Assembly (NCBI GenBank): GCA_050084985.1
Contig: JBITNC010000002.1
Location: 22,382,001 to 22,446,000 of the forward strand
Length of the DNA stretch: 64,000 nt
From: Nageia nagi
Lineage: Eukaryota > Pinophyta
Reading direction: 5' to 3'
This document shows, piece by piece, positions 44,509-57,599 of this stretch. Made by a program: the position numbers and the translations under genes. The first letter of the stretch is position 1. Each line of letters begins with the position of its first letter. Under the pieces are notes generated by a model, which was not told the DNA's origin, searched no databases, and saw nothing but the letters and a program-made list of their open reading frames with translations.

Positions 44509-46880
44509 GTATAACCTCTTTCATATAGTTTCCTTCATTGTCTTTTGACTTATTTCACTAATGATACTAGCATATCTTGAGTTATATGTTAGCTAATTTT
44601 TTTTTGCAAAATATAGTTAAAAGTAGAAATATGATGCATTTTTGTTATACTAACCTCTAGTGAGCATGTTGTTAATTTTCTATTAAAAAAATTAGTATAT
44701 AAAAATTACAATATTGTCTAAGCCATTTATTGTTGAACAAAATGAATAGCTCTAAATTTTTTAAAATGATGAGAAGTTTATTTATTCTTACACTAAAATG
44801 ATGAAAAAATTAAAAATTTTTAAAATAATAAGAAGTTTAAAAAAAAAATCATCAAAAAAAAAAAAAGCGAAGACCATTTTTTTTAGATGATTTTTTTTTA
44901 AAATCTGATATGTTTTAATAAATCAGATTTTTTAATCAAAATGAGTGGGAATAACGTTTAGCAATCAGCTTTCAAACATAAAAATAAATAAATAAACTTT
45001 CTTGAGGTCGACCAACACCTCCTCCCAGCCCTATTCTCCTTTGGCAAACGAATTCCAAAGGGTTTGGAGCCAAGGAGATTGCGCTGCGCATTTTTTTAGA
45101 CTCGAGGGCTAACCACTGGCTGCGTCCAGCTCTCCTCACACCTGCAATCTATCTAAACCCCACCCAGCTGGCTCGCATTGTGTCTTCTCTGTCGGGTGCG
45201 AGCCTCTCTGGTTCGCTGTGCCTATTTTTTACTTTGTGTGGTCTTTCATTTGGTTCTCTCTTCCTTACTTAACCTCTCGACCACTCCATTAATGCTACCT
45301 TTTACTTGTCAAGCAAGCCCTTCCCATAATGATATGCTTTAATTGCATGGAATAAGAATTTCAAATAGCATTAAATGGGTATCCATTTTCATTTAATCTT
45401 TTTTGCAGACTTGGTAGATAAATTTTGTGCATTTGGGTGGAGTGTGATTTTTATCTGCCACATTAATTGCATAAATTGGAGTATAGGTATCTCCTCTCAT
45501 TTAATTTTGTGTAGAGATTATGATGGTTTATTTATTTTTTATCTATTTGGAATTTTTTTTTATATCCTTAAATTAGCATGACAAAATTATTAATTCTTTC
45601 TACGTAGCTAGATGAATACAAGCATTATTTTAAAATTGTCTTAATTAAAATTGTAATTTAATTTGGTAAATATTACTTAGGTAAAAGTGATATTTTTTAT
45701 ATTGGCATTTTTTGTGATAAAATTTTTACTAAGGTAAATTTTTTTTACCTAAGCTTTTATTGAAGGGGGGGAGGCATCTTAAAAATTTTTTTTAAGTAAA
45801 AAGAAGAAGATATTTTACTTAAAATTTCAAGTTATGGGAATGATGTATGGAATATTTGATGCCTTTCTAATTTTTTATTTTTACTTAAAAATATTAGAAT
45901 TTTTTTATGAATGGATGAATACCTAGATATTTTACTTCTCTAAGCATTCATTTTTTATTCCTTATGCAAAGTATGAAATGAACTTATGCAAATTAGGGAA
46001 TGATGCATGCTTATTACTTAATTTTTTAAAAGAATGATGCATTAGATGACTCTTTAATTCTTTTACTTCCTTATGCAAAGTATGGAATGGACTTGTGCAA
46101 AATAAGAAATGATGTAAAGATGTCCTTTAAGAGTTGGTAAACAAAACCCATTGGACTCTTAGATTTCAAATTGCAAATGGATGATATTTTATTTATGCAT
46201 TTTACTTCATGTTTCGCACTTTGATTTATTTGTTTATGCAAACAAAAATACAAACATTGATATGAGCAACCCCTTAAAATGAACACATTTGCACATTCCG
46301 CAACATGACTTGTTTGAGGAGCCATGAGGTGAGGATAGACGGATTAGAGCCTTTAATCTCAATTACCCTTAAGTCCTCTGTTGGTCTAGACATAATTCCA
46401 ATAGATGGACAGACATGTGTGTAATGATACCACATGTCTGCACATCCATTCAAAAATTATCTTGATAACTTATGAGGATAACTTGAAATCTAATCAAGAT
46501 TAATAATTTGATCAATCTAATAAACATCATAACCTTAGAAAATAGTAGGTACTTATGAGAAAGTATAATATTGACTAGGGTGAACTGGTTGAGGATTGGT
46601 AGTACTTAGGCTCCTCTTGTGCGAGCATTTGAGTGAAGGCTTAATTTTAGATAAGAAAATAAGGTTCAATAATATCACTCTACATCTACAGTTCTTGAGA
46701 TGAGAAATGTATTTGGGTACATGGATTATTATTTGAGTTGTAAAACATTTGCACTAGTGAATCAAATTAAGCATGTCTTAGTAAGTTAATTGTAACATGT
46801 ATTACTTACTTGGTTAAAACTAAACATATAATGTTATTTATTGAACTACATGCTTATTAATTTTTCACTTTCTTATATAG
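44509..46880 (+). other. E3 long leader, probable intron
   Basis: About 2.4 kb from AAAAG followed by GTATAA to TCTTATATAG before CAAATAGG. The family blocks are clear at 46120-46350. A GC-richer cassette interrupts it at 45005-45290. Confidence 0.5.
45005..45290 (+). other. GC-richer cassette in E3 leader
   Basis: It includes words such as GCTGCGTCCAGCTCTCC and GTCGGGTGCGAGCCTCTC and contrasts sharply with flanking T-rich DNA. No protein homology recognised. It is not similar by eye to the E1, E2 or E4 cassettes. Confidence 0.5.
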
Positions 46881-48240
46881 CAAATAGGAGACTCCTTTTT
46901 ACCTAAACACATTCTTGATGGTTCCAACTTTAAGATTTGAAAATCTCGAATGAGAGCTGAGTTGCAAGCAAGGAAGCTTTGGTAAATAATGAATGAGAAC
47001 CTTGTACCTCCTACAAATGAGAAAGCACTAGAAGCTTACAACATAAAGAATGAGTTAATAACGTTCATGATCTTCCATGTAGTTTCAGATGATGTGCTCC
47101 TGATGATTTCCTCTTCAACCTCAGTAAAAGAAGTTTGGAATAAGCTTAAGCAAATCTACCTTAGTTCAAAGTTTTCAAGAAGATTTACCATTCTCTAAAA
47201 ATTACTTCAATCTCATCAAGAGAAAGATGAAAATGTGGCTATCAACTTGAATAAAATTATTGACCTTAAGATCCAACTTATTGCTTATGGATGTAATTGG
47301 ATCAATGATGAGTTCATGGTCTTTATTATTCTTCAAAGCTTTTTTTCAAAGTTTGGTAACTTTGTGATGGTTATGAAAATAAGGTTTAATGATGAAGAAG
47401 AAGTCTTCTCCCTTGAGAATATTTTTAAGCTCCTTTTGAAGTATGAAGAAACCTTTAATAAAAAAGTGTTGATTTCTTCTCCTTAGAATAATAACATTGC
47501 TCTTGGAGCAACCAAAACTCCTTTCAAAAAGTTTGACTATAAAAAAAGCTTATCCTTCTTCCTTCAAAAGGTTTGATAAAAGGGGAAATGGTAATAACAC
47601 AACAATATGAACATCAACAACAACAATAGGAACAATGAAAATAACAACCACTTTAAGTAAAGAGATGGAAAAGGCAAAATAAATAATTCGAATCCTAAGA
47701 TAAAGTTTGATAAGAATTGTAACTATTATGGCATCTAAAGTCACAAATAAGTTGATTACTACAAAAAGAAAAGAGAGAAAAAGAACAAAGGTAATGAAAA
47801 TGTAAAAAACTTCAAATGAAAGAAGAATATTCAAGCTGATTTTGTTGCGATGCTTTACTCCATATCTTGCACTTTTTTATCTAATTAGATTATTGATTTT
47901 AGTTGCACTAATCACTTATACTTTAAAAAAGATAAGTTTAAAAACTTTTACAAATATTAAAAAGATGTAGTTGTGATAGGTGATAACTCCATCTTTGAAG
48001 TCTAAGGAATTGGGAGTGCCTTAATTCATAGAAAGGTTCTTGAAAATATGCTTTTTATTTCTAAGTTAAAGATGAACCTTCTCTTCATAATCTAAGTTAC
48101 AAGAAAAAGGTACTTCTTTGAGTTTGACTCTCAATCTTGATGCATTAAGAAAGGATTTGCCACGTTGATTAAAAGGTCAATAAAAGATGATCTATACATT
48201 ATAGATCAAGTTCTAATAAAGATGTGTCTTGCTACAAGTG
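46881..48240 (+). pseudogene. E3 gag and protease region, degraded
   Basis: Gag words appear in order: ENLVPPTNEKALEAYN-like at 46989, SDDVLLMISSSTSVKEVW, FSRRFTIL, then FSKFGNFVMVMKIRFNDEEE (to about 47400). The initiator position again reads ATA. The zinc knuckle near 47715 has Cys, then Tyr in the second Cys position and Tyr in the last. The protease motif at about 47885 has stops. Not functional. Confidence 0.8.
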
Positions 48241-49160
48241 TGTCTTCTAGAGGTAATCTTTGGCACCATCATTTAGAGCACCTTAACCATAAGAGTATTC
48301 AAGTTATGAGAGAGTAAAAACTTGTGAAAGGTTTACCTTCTATTTCACCTTTAATTGATCTATATGAGAAGTGCATCTTTGACAAGATGCATACGTAAAA
48401 GTTCAAAAAAGATAAAGCAACAAAAGCATCTCAACCTTTTCAACTTGTGCATTCAGATTTGATAGATCCATTTCAGACTAAGTTACTTGGAGGAGCATCT
48501 TACATCTTAACTTTCATTGATGATTTTAGTAAGATGACCTTTGGTTATCTACTTGAGCACAAAGATCAAATCTTTGAGAGTTTTAAAAATTTTAAAGCTT
48601 TTGTTGAGAATCAAACTAGTTTTAAAATCAAGATGTTGAGATAAAATAATAGAGAAGAATATAACAACAATGAGTTCAATGACTATTATGCTAAGTATGA
48701 AATCAAGAGGTAGTTTATAATTTCTTACACTTTTCAGTAAAATGGTGTTACTAAAAAGAAAACAAAATAATTATAGAAATGGTTAGTTGCATGTTAGGTA
48801 ATCTTTCTAATTTTTTATGGGGTGAAGCTGTGACCACTACTATTTACACCTTGAATAGATGTCCCATAAAAGTCATTCAAGGTCAAACTCCTTTTGAGGT
48901 ATGGTTAAGAAGAAAACTTAACATTTCTCACCTTAGGGTGTTTGGTTGTGAAGCATTCTCCTACATTATTTCTAGGAAAAATAAAAAGTTAGATAAAAGA
49001 GCTAAAAAATGCATCTTTGTAGGTTATGATAGTAACTATAGAGGATACAAGCTCTACGCTTCATCTTATAAAGCAATGTTCATTTCAAGAGATGTCAAAT
49101 TCAATAAACTTTTTAAAGAATCTATTTCTAATGAGGATGTAGATGATCTATAGGACTCTT
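48241..49160 (+). pseudogene. E3 integrase, degraded
   Basis: 48447-48644 encodes LIDPFQTKLLGGASYILTFI and DDFSKMTFGYLLEHK. 48779-49153 encodes MLGNLSNFLWGEAVTTTIYT, HLRVFGCEAF and KCIFVGYD. The frame is stopped by TAG at 48711-48713 immediately after IKR, the same codon as in the other copies, and by several other mutations. Confidence 0.8.
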
Positions 49161-50590
49161 CTATTGTACTTAGCTAGTTGGATATTAATACAAGAAAGTC
49201 ACTTTAGAAGCAAAATTCTCCAACTCAAAGGGTAACAAGGAGCATGACCTTGAACAAATCCTTATTTGCCAAGATTAACAATAAATAAGAGCTTTCAACC
49301 TTCAAAGAAACTTCTAAGCATAAGTGTTGGATGGAAGCCATGAAAGTGGAGTATGATGCACTTATGAAAAATAAAACTTGATATTTGGTTCCTTATCCGA
49401 ATGAGCAAAATGTGATTGGCAATAAGTGGATCTACAAGGTCAAGTATAATTTAGTTGAAAATATTGAGAAATATAAGGTAAGGTTGGTAGCTAAAAGTTT
49501 TACTTAAAAATTTGATGTAGATTATGAGGAAACCTTTGCTCCTGTGGTAAAAATACCTATTGTGAGAACTATCCTTGCTCTTTTTATAGCTCAAAGATGG
49601 AAAGTTTTTCAACTTGATGTTAAGAGTGCATTTCTCAATGGTGACTTAGATGTAGGAATCTTCATGAATCAACCATAAAGGTTTATTATGGAAGGTAAAA
49701 AGTCTTTTATGTGCAAGCTAAAGAAGTCATTGCATGGACTTAAGCAAGCACCTAGAGCTTGGTACAAGAAGATTTTAAAATACTTTGCAAACATTGAATT
49801 CTTTAAGTATTTTTCTAACTTCAATTTATATGTGCTTAATCAAGAAAAAGATGTGGTCTTGATTCTTCTTTATGTGGATGATCTTTTGATTACTAGGAAC
49901 AATGATGAAATTATTCAAGAGTGCATATCCAAACTTAAGGTAATATTTGAAATGATTGATCTTAGTCTTTTGCACTACTATATTGGAATGCAAGTGTATC
50001 AATACAAGGATTGTACTTATCTCAGTCAATCTAAGTATATATCAGATATCTTATAGAAGTTTAGCATAGAGGAATGTAGCTATGCTACGATCCCAATCTC
50101 TCTTGAAATCACTATTTCTCTGAGCTTCAACTCTCAATTGGCTGATGCTACAGCTTATAGGTAATTAATTGGTAGTTTTTTGTATTTAACTCTTTTCAAG
50201 CTAGATATTACCTTTGCAGTGAATCTAATGGTACGATTAATGCAAAAACCATATGTTGAGCATCTTAATGCTGTTAAACAAATTTTGAGGTATGTTGTAA
50301 TCTAAGAAGCTATTTGGTTAGGACATCTTCTGAAAGAAATTAGGTATGATTAAGTTGGCTCATCCTTGATTTATTTAGATAATTAGTTGGTTATTTCTTT
50401 GGCTAAAAATCGTGTGTTCCATCAGAGAATAAAACATGTGCAAATCTAAATCTATTTTATTAGGGAGAAGATTCTTGATGGCATCATACACCTGGAGTAT
50501 TATCCATCCACCTTAAACTCCATTTATTTTTTCACTAAGCCCTTTCTTGAAGCTTAATTTTGTAAGCTTAAATATGCTATCATATTGGTG
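49161..50590 (+). pseudogene. E3 reverse transcriptase and truncated RNase H
   Basis: It contains MTLNKSLFAKI, NKWIYKVKYN, VFQLDVKSAFLNGDLD, CKLKKSLHGLKQAPRAWYKK (from 49710) and ILLYVDDLLI at about 49866. RNase H is joined across a deletion at about 50298 (GGTATGTTGTAATCTAAGAAGC), which removes the central region present in E1 and E2. The pol tail and internal polypurine tract are also lost. Confidence 0.8.
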
Positions 50591-50838
50591 AAATTTGAAT
50601 TTTTGTGTTGAATTCATATTTATGATGACAACTTCACCATTAGAAGGATTTTGTGTTATATATTGTTATTTTTTGTACATCTTCATGGTAAGTCCATTAT
50701 GCATGAGGAATTTATACAAATTTTCAAAGTAAAAGATTGGTCAATCTAGCATTATTCAGTTATCCATATGTGAGGAACTCTTAAGTATCTTTTGGTACTA
50801 GTCAGTTATCCATATGTGAGGAACTCGTATGTGCATAT
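50591..50838 (+). other. E3 3' untranslated region, left part
   Basis: Carries two or three TTATCCATATGTGAGGAACTC-type repeats (50758-50830), then stops at the E4 insertion point. The rest is at 59499-59960. Confidence 0.8.
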
Positions 50839-51344
50839 TGAAGAAACTAATACTAATAAGATAATTTTTAAACAACGAACATCTCTTAAAAGTTCACAAT
50901 ACAAATACCACAAACTCACAAATAAGATAATCTTATAAAGTAACTCAAGATGTAAAATGGTTCCTTCAACTAGGAGTATATTTACTAACTAGATCTTTAC
51001 TTCAATTACAAATACAACTCTCTTACAATCCTCCTAATCTCAACTCCTACACTTCTATCCTATAACATAACTTTACTCTACAAATTGGTGTGTAATTACA
51101 AAGAGAGAACTTTCTATTTATAGGCAAAAATCTCTCTTTGGATCACCTTTTTATCTAATGTACAAAAGCATGACATGCACATCCTTTTACCCAAGGGACA
51201 TGCTCATGACATGGAGTGTAGGACAAGTTACATTCTCATATTCACTTAAATACTTAAGGTATCAAATGATACCCTTAAGTATTAGTGAACTTACATAGAA
51301 TGTTTAATACAAACCTTTACAATAATGCATTATACATTCTAACA
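50839..51344 (-). repeat. E4 3' LTR
   Basis: 506 bp. It contains a TATA-like box (reverse of CTATTTATAGG at about 51112) and the palindrome at 51241-51289. Pairs with 58993-59498. Confidence 0.95.
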
Positions 51345-51355
51345 CTTCCTTTTAA
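51345..51355 (-). other. E4 polypurine tract
   Basis: Minus strand TTAAAAGGAAG, a weakened form of the E2 tract, next to the 3' LTR. Confidence 0.8.
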
Positions 51356-51799
51356 TGCAATATTAGGATAAAGTGAGTAAGAGAGAAGAAAAAAAAAAGT
51401 ACGAGAGTTATCCTCCAAATAGATACAATGAAGATGAGAACCTTTTACATATTTGTGAAGTAAGAAAGATCTAGTTTGAGACTCACTACTTTGTCAAATA
51501 CAATTATTAACCATAACTAGTTTCAATGTACATGAAGTAGTCATCCAATTGGAAGTCATGAAGAGTCTCTAAGAGCCTACATACCTAAGGTAAGTAACCT
51601 CTAATCTCAAAGGAACCTACAAATCATAAGCAACTCAAATAACCAGATCAGTTAGATGCATCATATTCATATCAACAAGGATAGATAAATAACATAAATA
51701 CCATAATTAACTAATCAATGGTACACTATAAGTTATCACGAAGATGCCATGCCAAAAACTTATAGTCATCTGTTGCATATAAAATATGTGTTGATTATT

Positions 51800-52050
51800 A
51801 TTACAAAATAGAGTATGCACGTACGAGTTCCTTACATATGGATAATAGAACAGTGCTAAAAGACACATAAGAGTTCTTCACATATGGATAACTAAATAAT
51901 GTTAGTTTGATAAAAAATAGAGTATGCACATATGAGTTACTCTCATATGGATAATTGAATAGTTCTAAAAGACACATAAGAGTTCCTCACACATAGATAA
52001 TTGAATAGTGCAAGTTCCTCATGCAGAGCAAACTTACCATGAAGGTGTAC
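51800..52050 (-). repeat. Tandem repeat in E4 3' untranslated region
   Basis: Four or so copies of ACACATAAGAGTTCCTCACATATGGATAA-type units (sites near 51825, 51870, 51935 and 51985) followed by one GCAGAGCAAACTTACCATG unit. Equivalent to the E1 and E2 repeats with different copy number. Confidence 0.8.
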
Positions 52051-52133
52051 AACAAAATCGATATTATACAACACAAAATCTTCCTAAGGGTGAAGTCATC
52101 ACAAACATGAATTCAACACAAAAATTGAAACTT

Positions 52134-52147
52134 CACTCCCCCTTGAG
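52134..52147 (-). other. Internal polypurine tract at end of pol (E4)
   Basis: CTCAAGGGGGAGTG on the minus strand, identical to that of E2. It overlaps the pol C-terminal codons. The usual TGA just after has mutated. Confidence 0.4.
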
Positions 52148-53710
52148 GGTAACTTCACCAACCTAATAGCATACTTAAGCTTGCAGAATTGAGCTTCCAA
52201 GAGGGCTTGATGAACGAATTAGCAGAGTTCAAGGTGGATGGATAATAATCCAAGTGTATGATGCTATCAAGAACCTTCTTCTTGATAAAATGGGCATGGA
52301 TTTCCATATGTTTTGTTCTTTGATAGAACACATGATTCTTAACTAAAAAATAGTCGATTAATTATTTGAAGAAATCAAATATGAGCCACCTTATTCATAC
52401 CTAATTTCTTTAAGAAGATGCCTTAACCAAAGGGTTTCTTGGGTTGCAATAGACATGGCATGGTATTCAGTTTCTATGGTGGAAAGAAAAATAGTAGATT
52501 ACTTCGTAGAAGCTTAAGAGATAGCACTTGAACTAATGCTAAATACATACGTAGAGTTAACTTCCTATCATCTCTATCTCTCCCATAGTTAGAATTTGAG
52601 AATCTAAAGAGAACGAATGAAGGTAACTTGGAATACTTGAGAGCAAGATCTTTAGTTCTTGCAACATATTTTAAGATTTGTTTAACAGCATTGAGGTGCT
52701 CAACATATGGTTTTTACATAAATCATGCCATCAGATTCACTGTAAAAGCAATATCTAGCTTAGATATAGTCAAATACAAAAGACTACTAATTAATTACCT
52801 ATAAGTTGTAGCATCAACTAACTGAGAGTTGGAGCTTAAAAAAATAGTGATTCTAAGAGACTGAGATTGTAACATATCTGCACTCCATTCCAAACTTCTA
52901 CAAGATATTTTATATATACTTAGATTAACTAAGGTAAGTACAATATTTGTATTGATACACTTACATCTAAGATAGTAATGCAGAAGACCAAGATCAATCA
53001 TTTCAAATGTTGTCTTAAGTTTACATATGCACTCTTGAATAATTTCATCATTATTCTCAGTAATCAAAAGATCATCCATATAAAGGAGAATTAAGACCAC
53101 ATCTTTTTCTTGATTGAGTACATATAGATCGGAATCAAAAAACACTTGAAGAATCCAATCTTTATAAAGTACTTTGGAATCTTTCTGTTCCAGGCTCTAG
53201 GTGCTTACTTAAGTCTATATAATGACTTCTTTAGCTTGCATACAAAGACTCTTTACCTTTCACAATAAACCTTTTTAGTTGATTCATGTAGATTTCTACA
53301 TCTAAGTCACTATTGAGAAATGCACTCTTAATATCAAGTTGAAAAACTTTCCATCCTTGAGCTACAGAAAGAGTAAAAATAACTCACAGTAGGTATTTTT
53401 ACCATGGGAGCAAAGGTTTCTCTTATAGTCTACATCATATTTTTGAGCAAAACCTTTAGTTACTAACTTTACCTTATATTTCTCAATATCTTCAATTGAA
53501 TTGAACTTGATATTATAGATTCACTTATTACCAATCACATTCTTTTCATTAGGATAAGGAATCAAGTTTCAAGTCTTATTTTTCATAAGCACCTCATATT
53601 CCATTTTCATGGTTTTCATCCAACACTCATGCTTAGAAGCTTCTTTGAAGGTTGAGGGCTCATGCTTATTATCAATCTTAGTAATTAAAGATTTATTTAA
53701 GGTCATGCTT
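52148..53710 (-). pseudogene. E4 reverse transcriptase and RNase H, degraded
   Basis: The frame 52795-53145 contains LILLYMDDLLITENND, in which the catalytic YVDD is YMDD, and LKTTFEMIDLGLLHYYL before a shift. Upstream, APRAW-like and NGDLDVEIYMNQ-like words occur at 53180-53300 with stops. RNase H words are visible to about 52400. A retroelement polymerase remnant. Confidence 0.8.
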
Positions 53711-53736
53711 CTTATTACCCTTTGTGTTAGAGAATT

Positions 53737-54840
53737 TTATTCTTGAGATAACTTATCAACAATAATACCCAACCAGGTAGGAGCAACTGAAGAGTCCTCT
53801 GGATCATCAACATCCTTATTAGAAGTATATTCATCAAGAAGTTCATTAAACTTTACATCCTTTGAAATGAACATTGCTTTATATGTTGGAGAGTAGAGCT
53901 TGTAACCTCTATGCTGATTATCATAACTTATAAAGATGCATTTTTTAGCTCTTTTATCCAACTTTTTCTTTTTTTTTAGAAATAATGTAGAAGAATGCTT
54001 CACAACCAAACACCTTAAGGTAAGAAATGTTAGGTTTTCTTCCTAACCATGCCTTAAAGGGAGTTTTACTCTAAGCAACTTTTGTGGGACACCTATTCAA
54101 AGTGTAAATAGCATTGCTCATAGCTTCACCTCATAAGAATTTAGGAAGATTACCTAACATGCATCTAACCATCTCCATTATTGTTCTATTTTTCTTTTCG
54201 ACAACACCATTTTGCTGAGGACTGTATGGAATTGTAAACTACCTTTTAATTCCATGCTTAGCATAATAGTTATTGAACTCATTGCTATTATATTCTTTTC
54301 TATTATCTGATCTCAACATTTTGATTTTAAGGTTAATTTTATTATCAATAAAGGCCTTAAAAATTTTAAAACTTTCAAAGGTTTGATCCTTGTGCTCAAG
54401 TAGATACTTAAAGGTCATCCTACTAAAGTCATAAATGAAGGTCAAGATGTAAGATGCTCCTTCAAGCGACTTAGTTTGAAATGAACCCATCAAATCTGAA
54501 TGCACAAGTTGAAAAGGTTGAGATGCTTTTGTTGCTTTATCTTTTTTAAACTTTCATCTATACATCTTACTAAGAATGCACTTTTTGCATAGACCAATCA
54601 AAAGAGAAATTAAAGGAAAACCTTCCACAAGTTCTTGGTCTTTCATGATTTGAATACTCTTATGGTTAAGATGCCCTATATGATGGTGCCAAAGATTACC
54701 TTTAGAACACACGTTAGAAGTAACACATATCTTTGATAGAACTTGAATATATTTTAACCAAAATGGTAAGTTATTTCTTAATGCACTAAGATTGAGAGTC
54801 AAACTCAAAATAATACCTTTTTTAAGCAACTTGGATCTTG
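53737..54840 (-). pseudogene. E4 GAG-pre-integrase and integrase, degraded
   Basis: 54829-54554 includes LWHHHIGHLNHKSIQIMKDQ and IGLCKKCILSKMYR (zinc-binding region). 54505-54239 includes MHSDLMGSFQTKSLEGASY and MLRSDNRKEYNSNEFNNY, ending in a stop directly after HGIKR (54239-54241). 54009-53737 is the C-terminal part (KKCIFISYD, YKLYSPTYKAMFISKDVKF). Confidence 0.85.
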
Positions 54841-56051
54841 AAGAGAAGGTTCATCCTTAACTTAGGAACATAGAGAATATTTCCAAAAATCTTTTCATGA
54901 ATCTCCATACTTCCAATTTCTTAGACTTTAAGGGTAGAGTTATCACCTATCACAAATACATCCTTTTTATACTTATGAAAGTTCTCAAATTTTTTATTTT
55001 CAAAACATAGGTGATTAGTGCAACTAGAGTCAACAATCCATTCAGATGAAAAAGAGTAAGACATGGAGTAGAGCATCGTAGCAAAATTAGCATGAGTATT
55101 TTTCTTTTCTTTGTAGTTCTTTATATTTTTATTACCTTTGTTCTTTTTTTCTCTTTTTTTTGTAGCAATCAACTTTTTTGTAACCTTGAATGTCATAATA
55201 GTTACAATTATCATCAAATTTTTCTTTAGAATTGAGATTATTTTCTTTATCTTTTCCATATCTTTGCTTGAAGTGGTTGTTGTTACCATTATTTCTGCTA
55301 CTGTTGTAGTTATTTTTGTTGTTCCTACTATTGTTATAACCATTACCTCTTTTCTCAAACCTTATAGAAGAAGAAGGATAAGATTTTTTTTATGGTTGAA
55401 CTTCTTCTTGAAAGGACTTTTGGTTGCTCTAATAGCAACGTTATTATCTTTAGGAGAAGAAATCAACACCTTATTGTTAAAGGTTTCCTCATGTTTTTAT
55501 AGATGCTTTGAAAAATTCTCAAGGGAGAAAAATTTTCCATCATCAAACCTTATTTCTATAACCATTATAAAGTTTCCAAACTTTGAAGAAAGACTTTGAA
55601 AAATGATGAAAACTATGAACTCATCATTGATCCAATTACACTCATAAGCAATAAGTTAGATCTTTAGGTCAATGATTTTGTTCAAGTAGATAACCATATT
55701 TTTATCTTCTCCTTGATAATATTAAAGTAAATTTTGAGGAATGGTAAATCTTCTTGAAAATTTTGAATCAAGGTAGATTTTCTTAAGTTTATCCCATGCT
55801 TTCTTTATCGAAGTTGAAGAGAAAATCATTAGGAGCATATCATTTGAAATTGCATGGTAAATCATGGAGGTTACCAACTCATTTTTTATATTGTAAGCCT
55901 CTAGTGCCTTCTCATATATAGAAGGTACAAGGTTCTCATTCACTATTTGCTAAAATTTCTTTGTTTGCAATTTAACTCTCATCTATGGTTTCCAAATCCC
56001 ATAATTAAAATCATCAAGAATGTGTTTGGGTAAAAAGGATTCTCTTATTTG
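54841..56051 (-). pseudogene. E4 gag and protease region, degraded
   Basis: Gag words NENLVPSIYEKALEAYNIKN with SNDMLLMIFSSTSIKKAWDK (55722-55943) follow the presumed acceptor. The initiator position reads ATA. The zinc knuckle near 55200 is CNYY...GYKKVDC, with the second Cys and the His both Tyr. The protease at about 55040 reads EWIVDSSCTNHLCF: the Gly of Asp-Ser-Gly is Ser. Confidence 0.8.
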
Positions 56052-57599
56052 CTATAAAAGAATGTGAAATAATAAGCATGTGGTTTCAATAAATAACATT
56101 AAATGTTAAATTTTAATTAAATAAATAATACATGTTATATTTAACACTAAAGATATGCTTGATTTGATTTCACAAGTGCAAATATTTTACAATTCAAATA
56201 ATAATCCATGTACCTAAATACATTTCTTATCTCAAAAATTATAGATGTAGAGTGACATTATTGAAGCTTATTTTTTTTTATCTAAATTAGGCTTTCACCT
56301 GCATGCTCACACAAGAGGAGCCTAAGTCCTACCAATCCTCAACCATTTCTCCTTAAATAGTAATATATTCTCATAAAGAGAAGTACTAGCTATTTTTTAA
56401 GGTTTTAATATTTATTAGATTGGCCAAATTATTAATCTTGATTAGGTTTCAAATTATCCTTCTAAGTTATCAAGATAATCTCTGAATGGATGTGTGGATA
56501 TATGGTATCACTACACATATACCTATCCACCTATTGGAGTTAAATCCAAACCAACAGAGGATTTAGGGGCAATTAAGAAGTACAAACTTTTCACCACTTG
56601 GATCATCAGACTTAAAAGCTCTAGTCTACCTGTTCTCATCTCATGGCTCTCCAAACAAGTCATGTTGTGGAATGTACATGTAGATGTGTTCATTTTAGGG
56701 GTTGCTCATATCAATGTTTGCAATTTTTGTATAAGTAAATAAAGCAAAATGCAAAACATAAAGTAAAAGAGCATAAAGTTAAACATTATCCATTGATAAC
56801 TTGGAACCTAAGAGTCCAATGGATTTTGTTTACTAACCCCTAAAGGACATCTTTACATAGGTCCATAATTTGCACAAATCCATATTTGCAAAAAATTATA
56901 GAGGCATCAAAGATTTAAATTATAAACATGCATCATCACATAACTTAAAAATTATGCATCATTCATAACTTAAAAAGATATGCACCATCTCATAAGTTGC
57001 ACAAGTTCATTTATTAACTTTGCATAAGTAATTTATAAAAATGAATGCTAAGAGAGGTAAAAAAAAAACTTAGGCATCCATCCATTCAAAAATTCTAATA
57101 TTTTTAAGTAAAAAAACATAAAATTTCCCTTTCCCCTTTTTTTTAGAAAAAGAAAAAGAATTTAAGATGCCTTCCCCTATAAAGATGCCAATATCATAAA
57201 AAATATCTCTTTATCATAAGTAATATTTGAAGGTAGTAAAAAAACATTATCGCTTTTGCACTTATCAACGTAATTGTAAAAAGAAACTTTACTGTCTTGA
57301 TATATTAAAAAGACCTCTCTTAAGAAAATATTCCCCTTCAAATAAGGATTGCAAAAAAAATTCCTATTAGTTATGAGCCTAAATGAGTAACTTGTTGAAG
57401 AAGAAAAAAAAAATTGAAATGTATTAAATGCAAGAAAATTTACACTTTTACTCCATGTCAGATTCATAAAATAGGATTAATTGCTTGACAAGGAAGGCAA
57501 AAATAATAATGTGAACTACTCCTAAAAAAGGACTGGCATTTAATAAAAGTGTATAGGTGCCTCAAAAAAAAGTTTAAATAGGGATGATATTAGCAAAGA

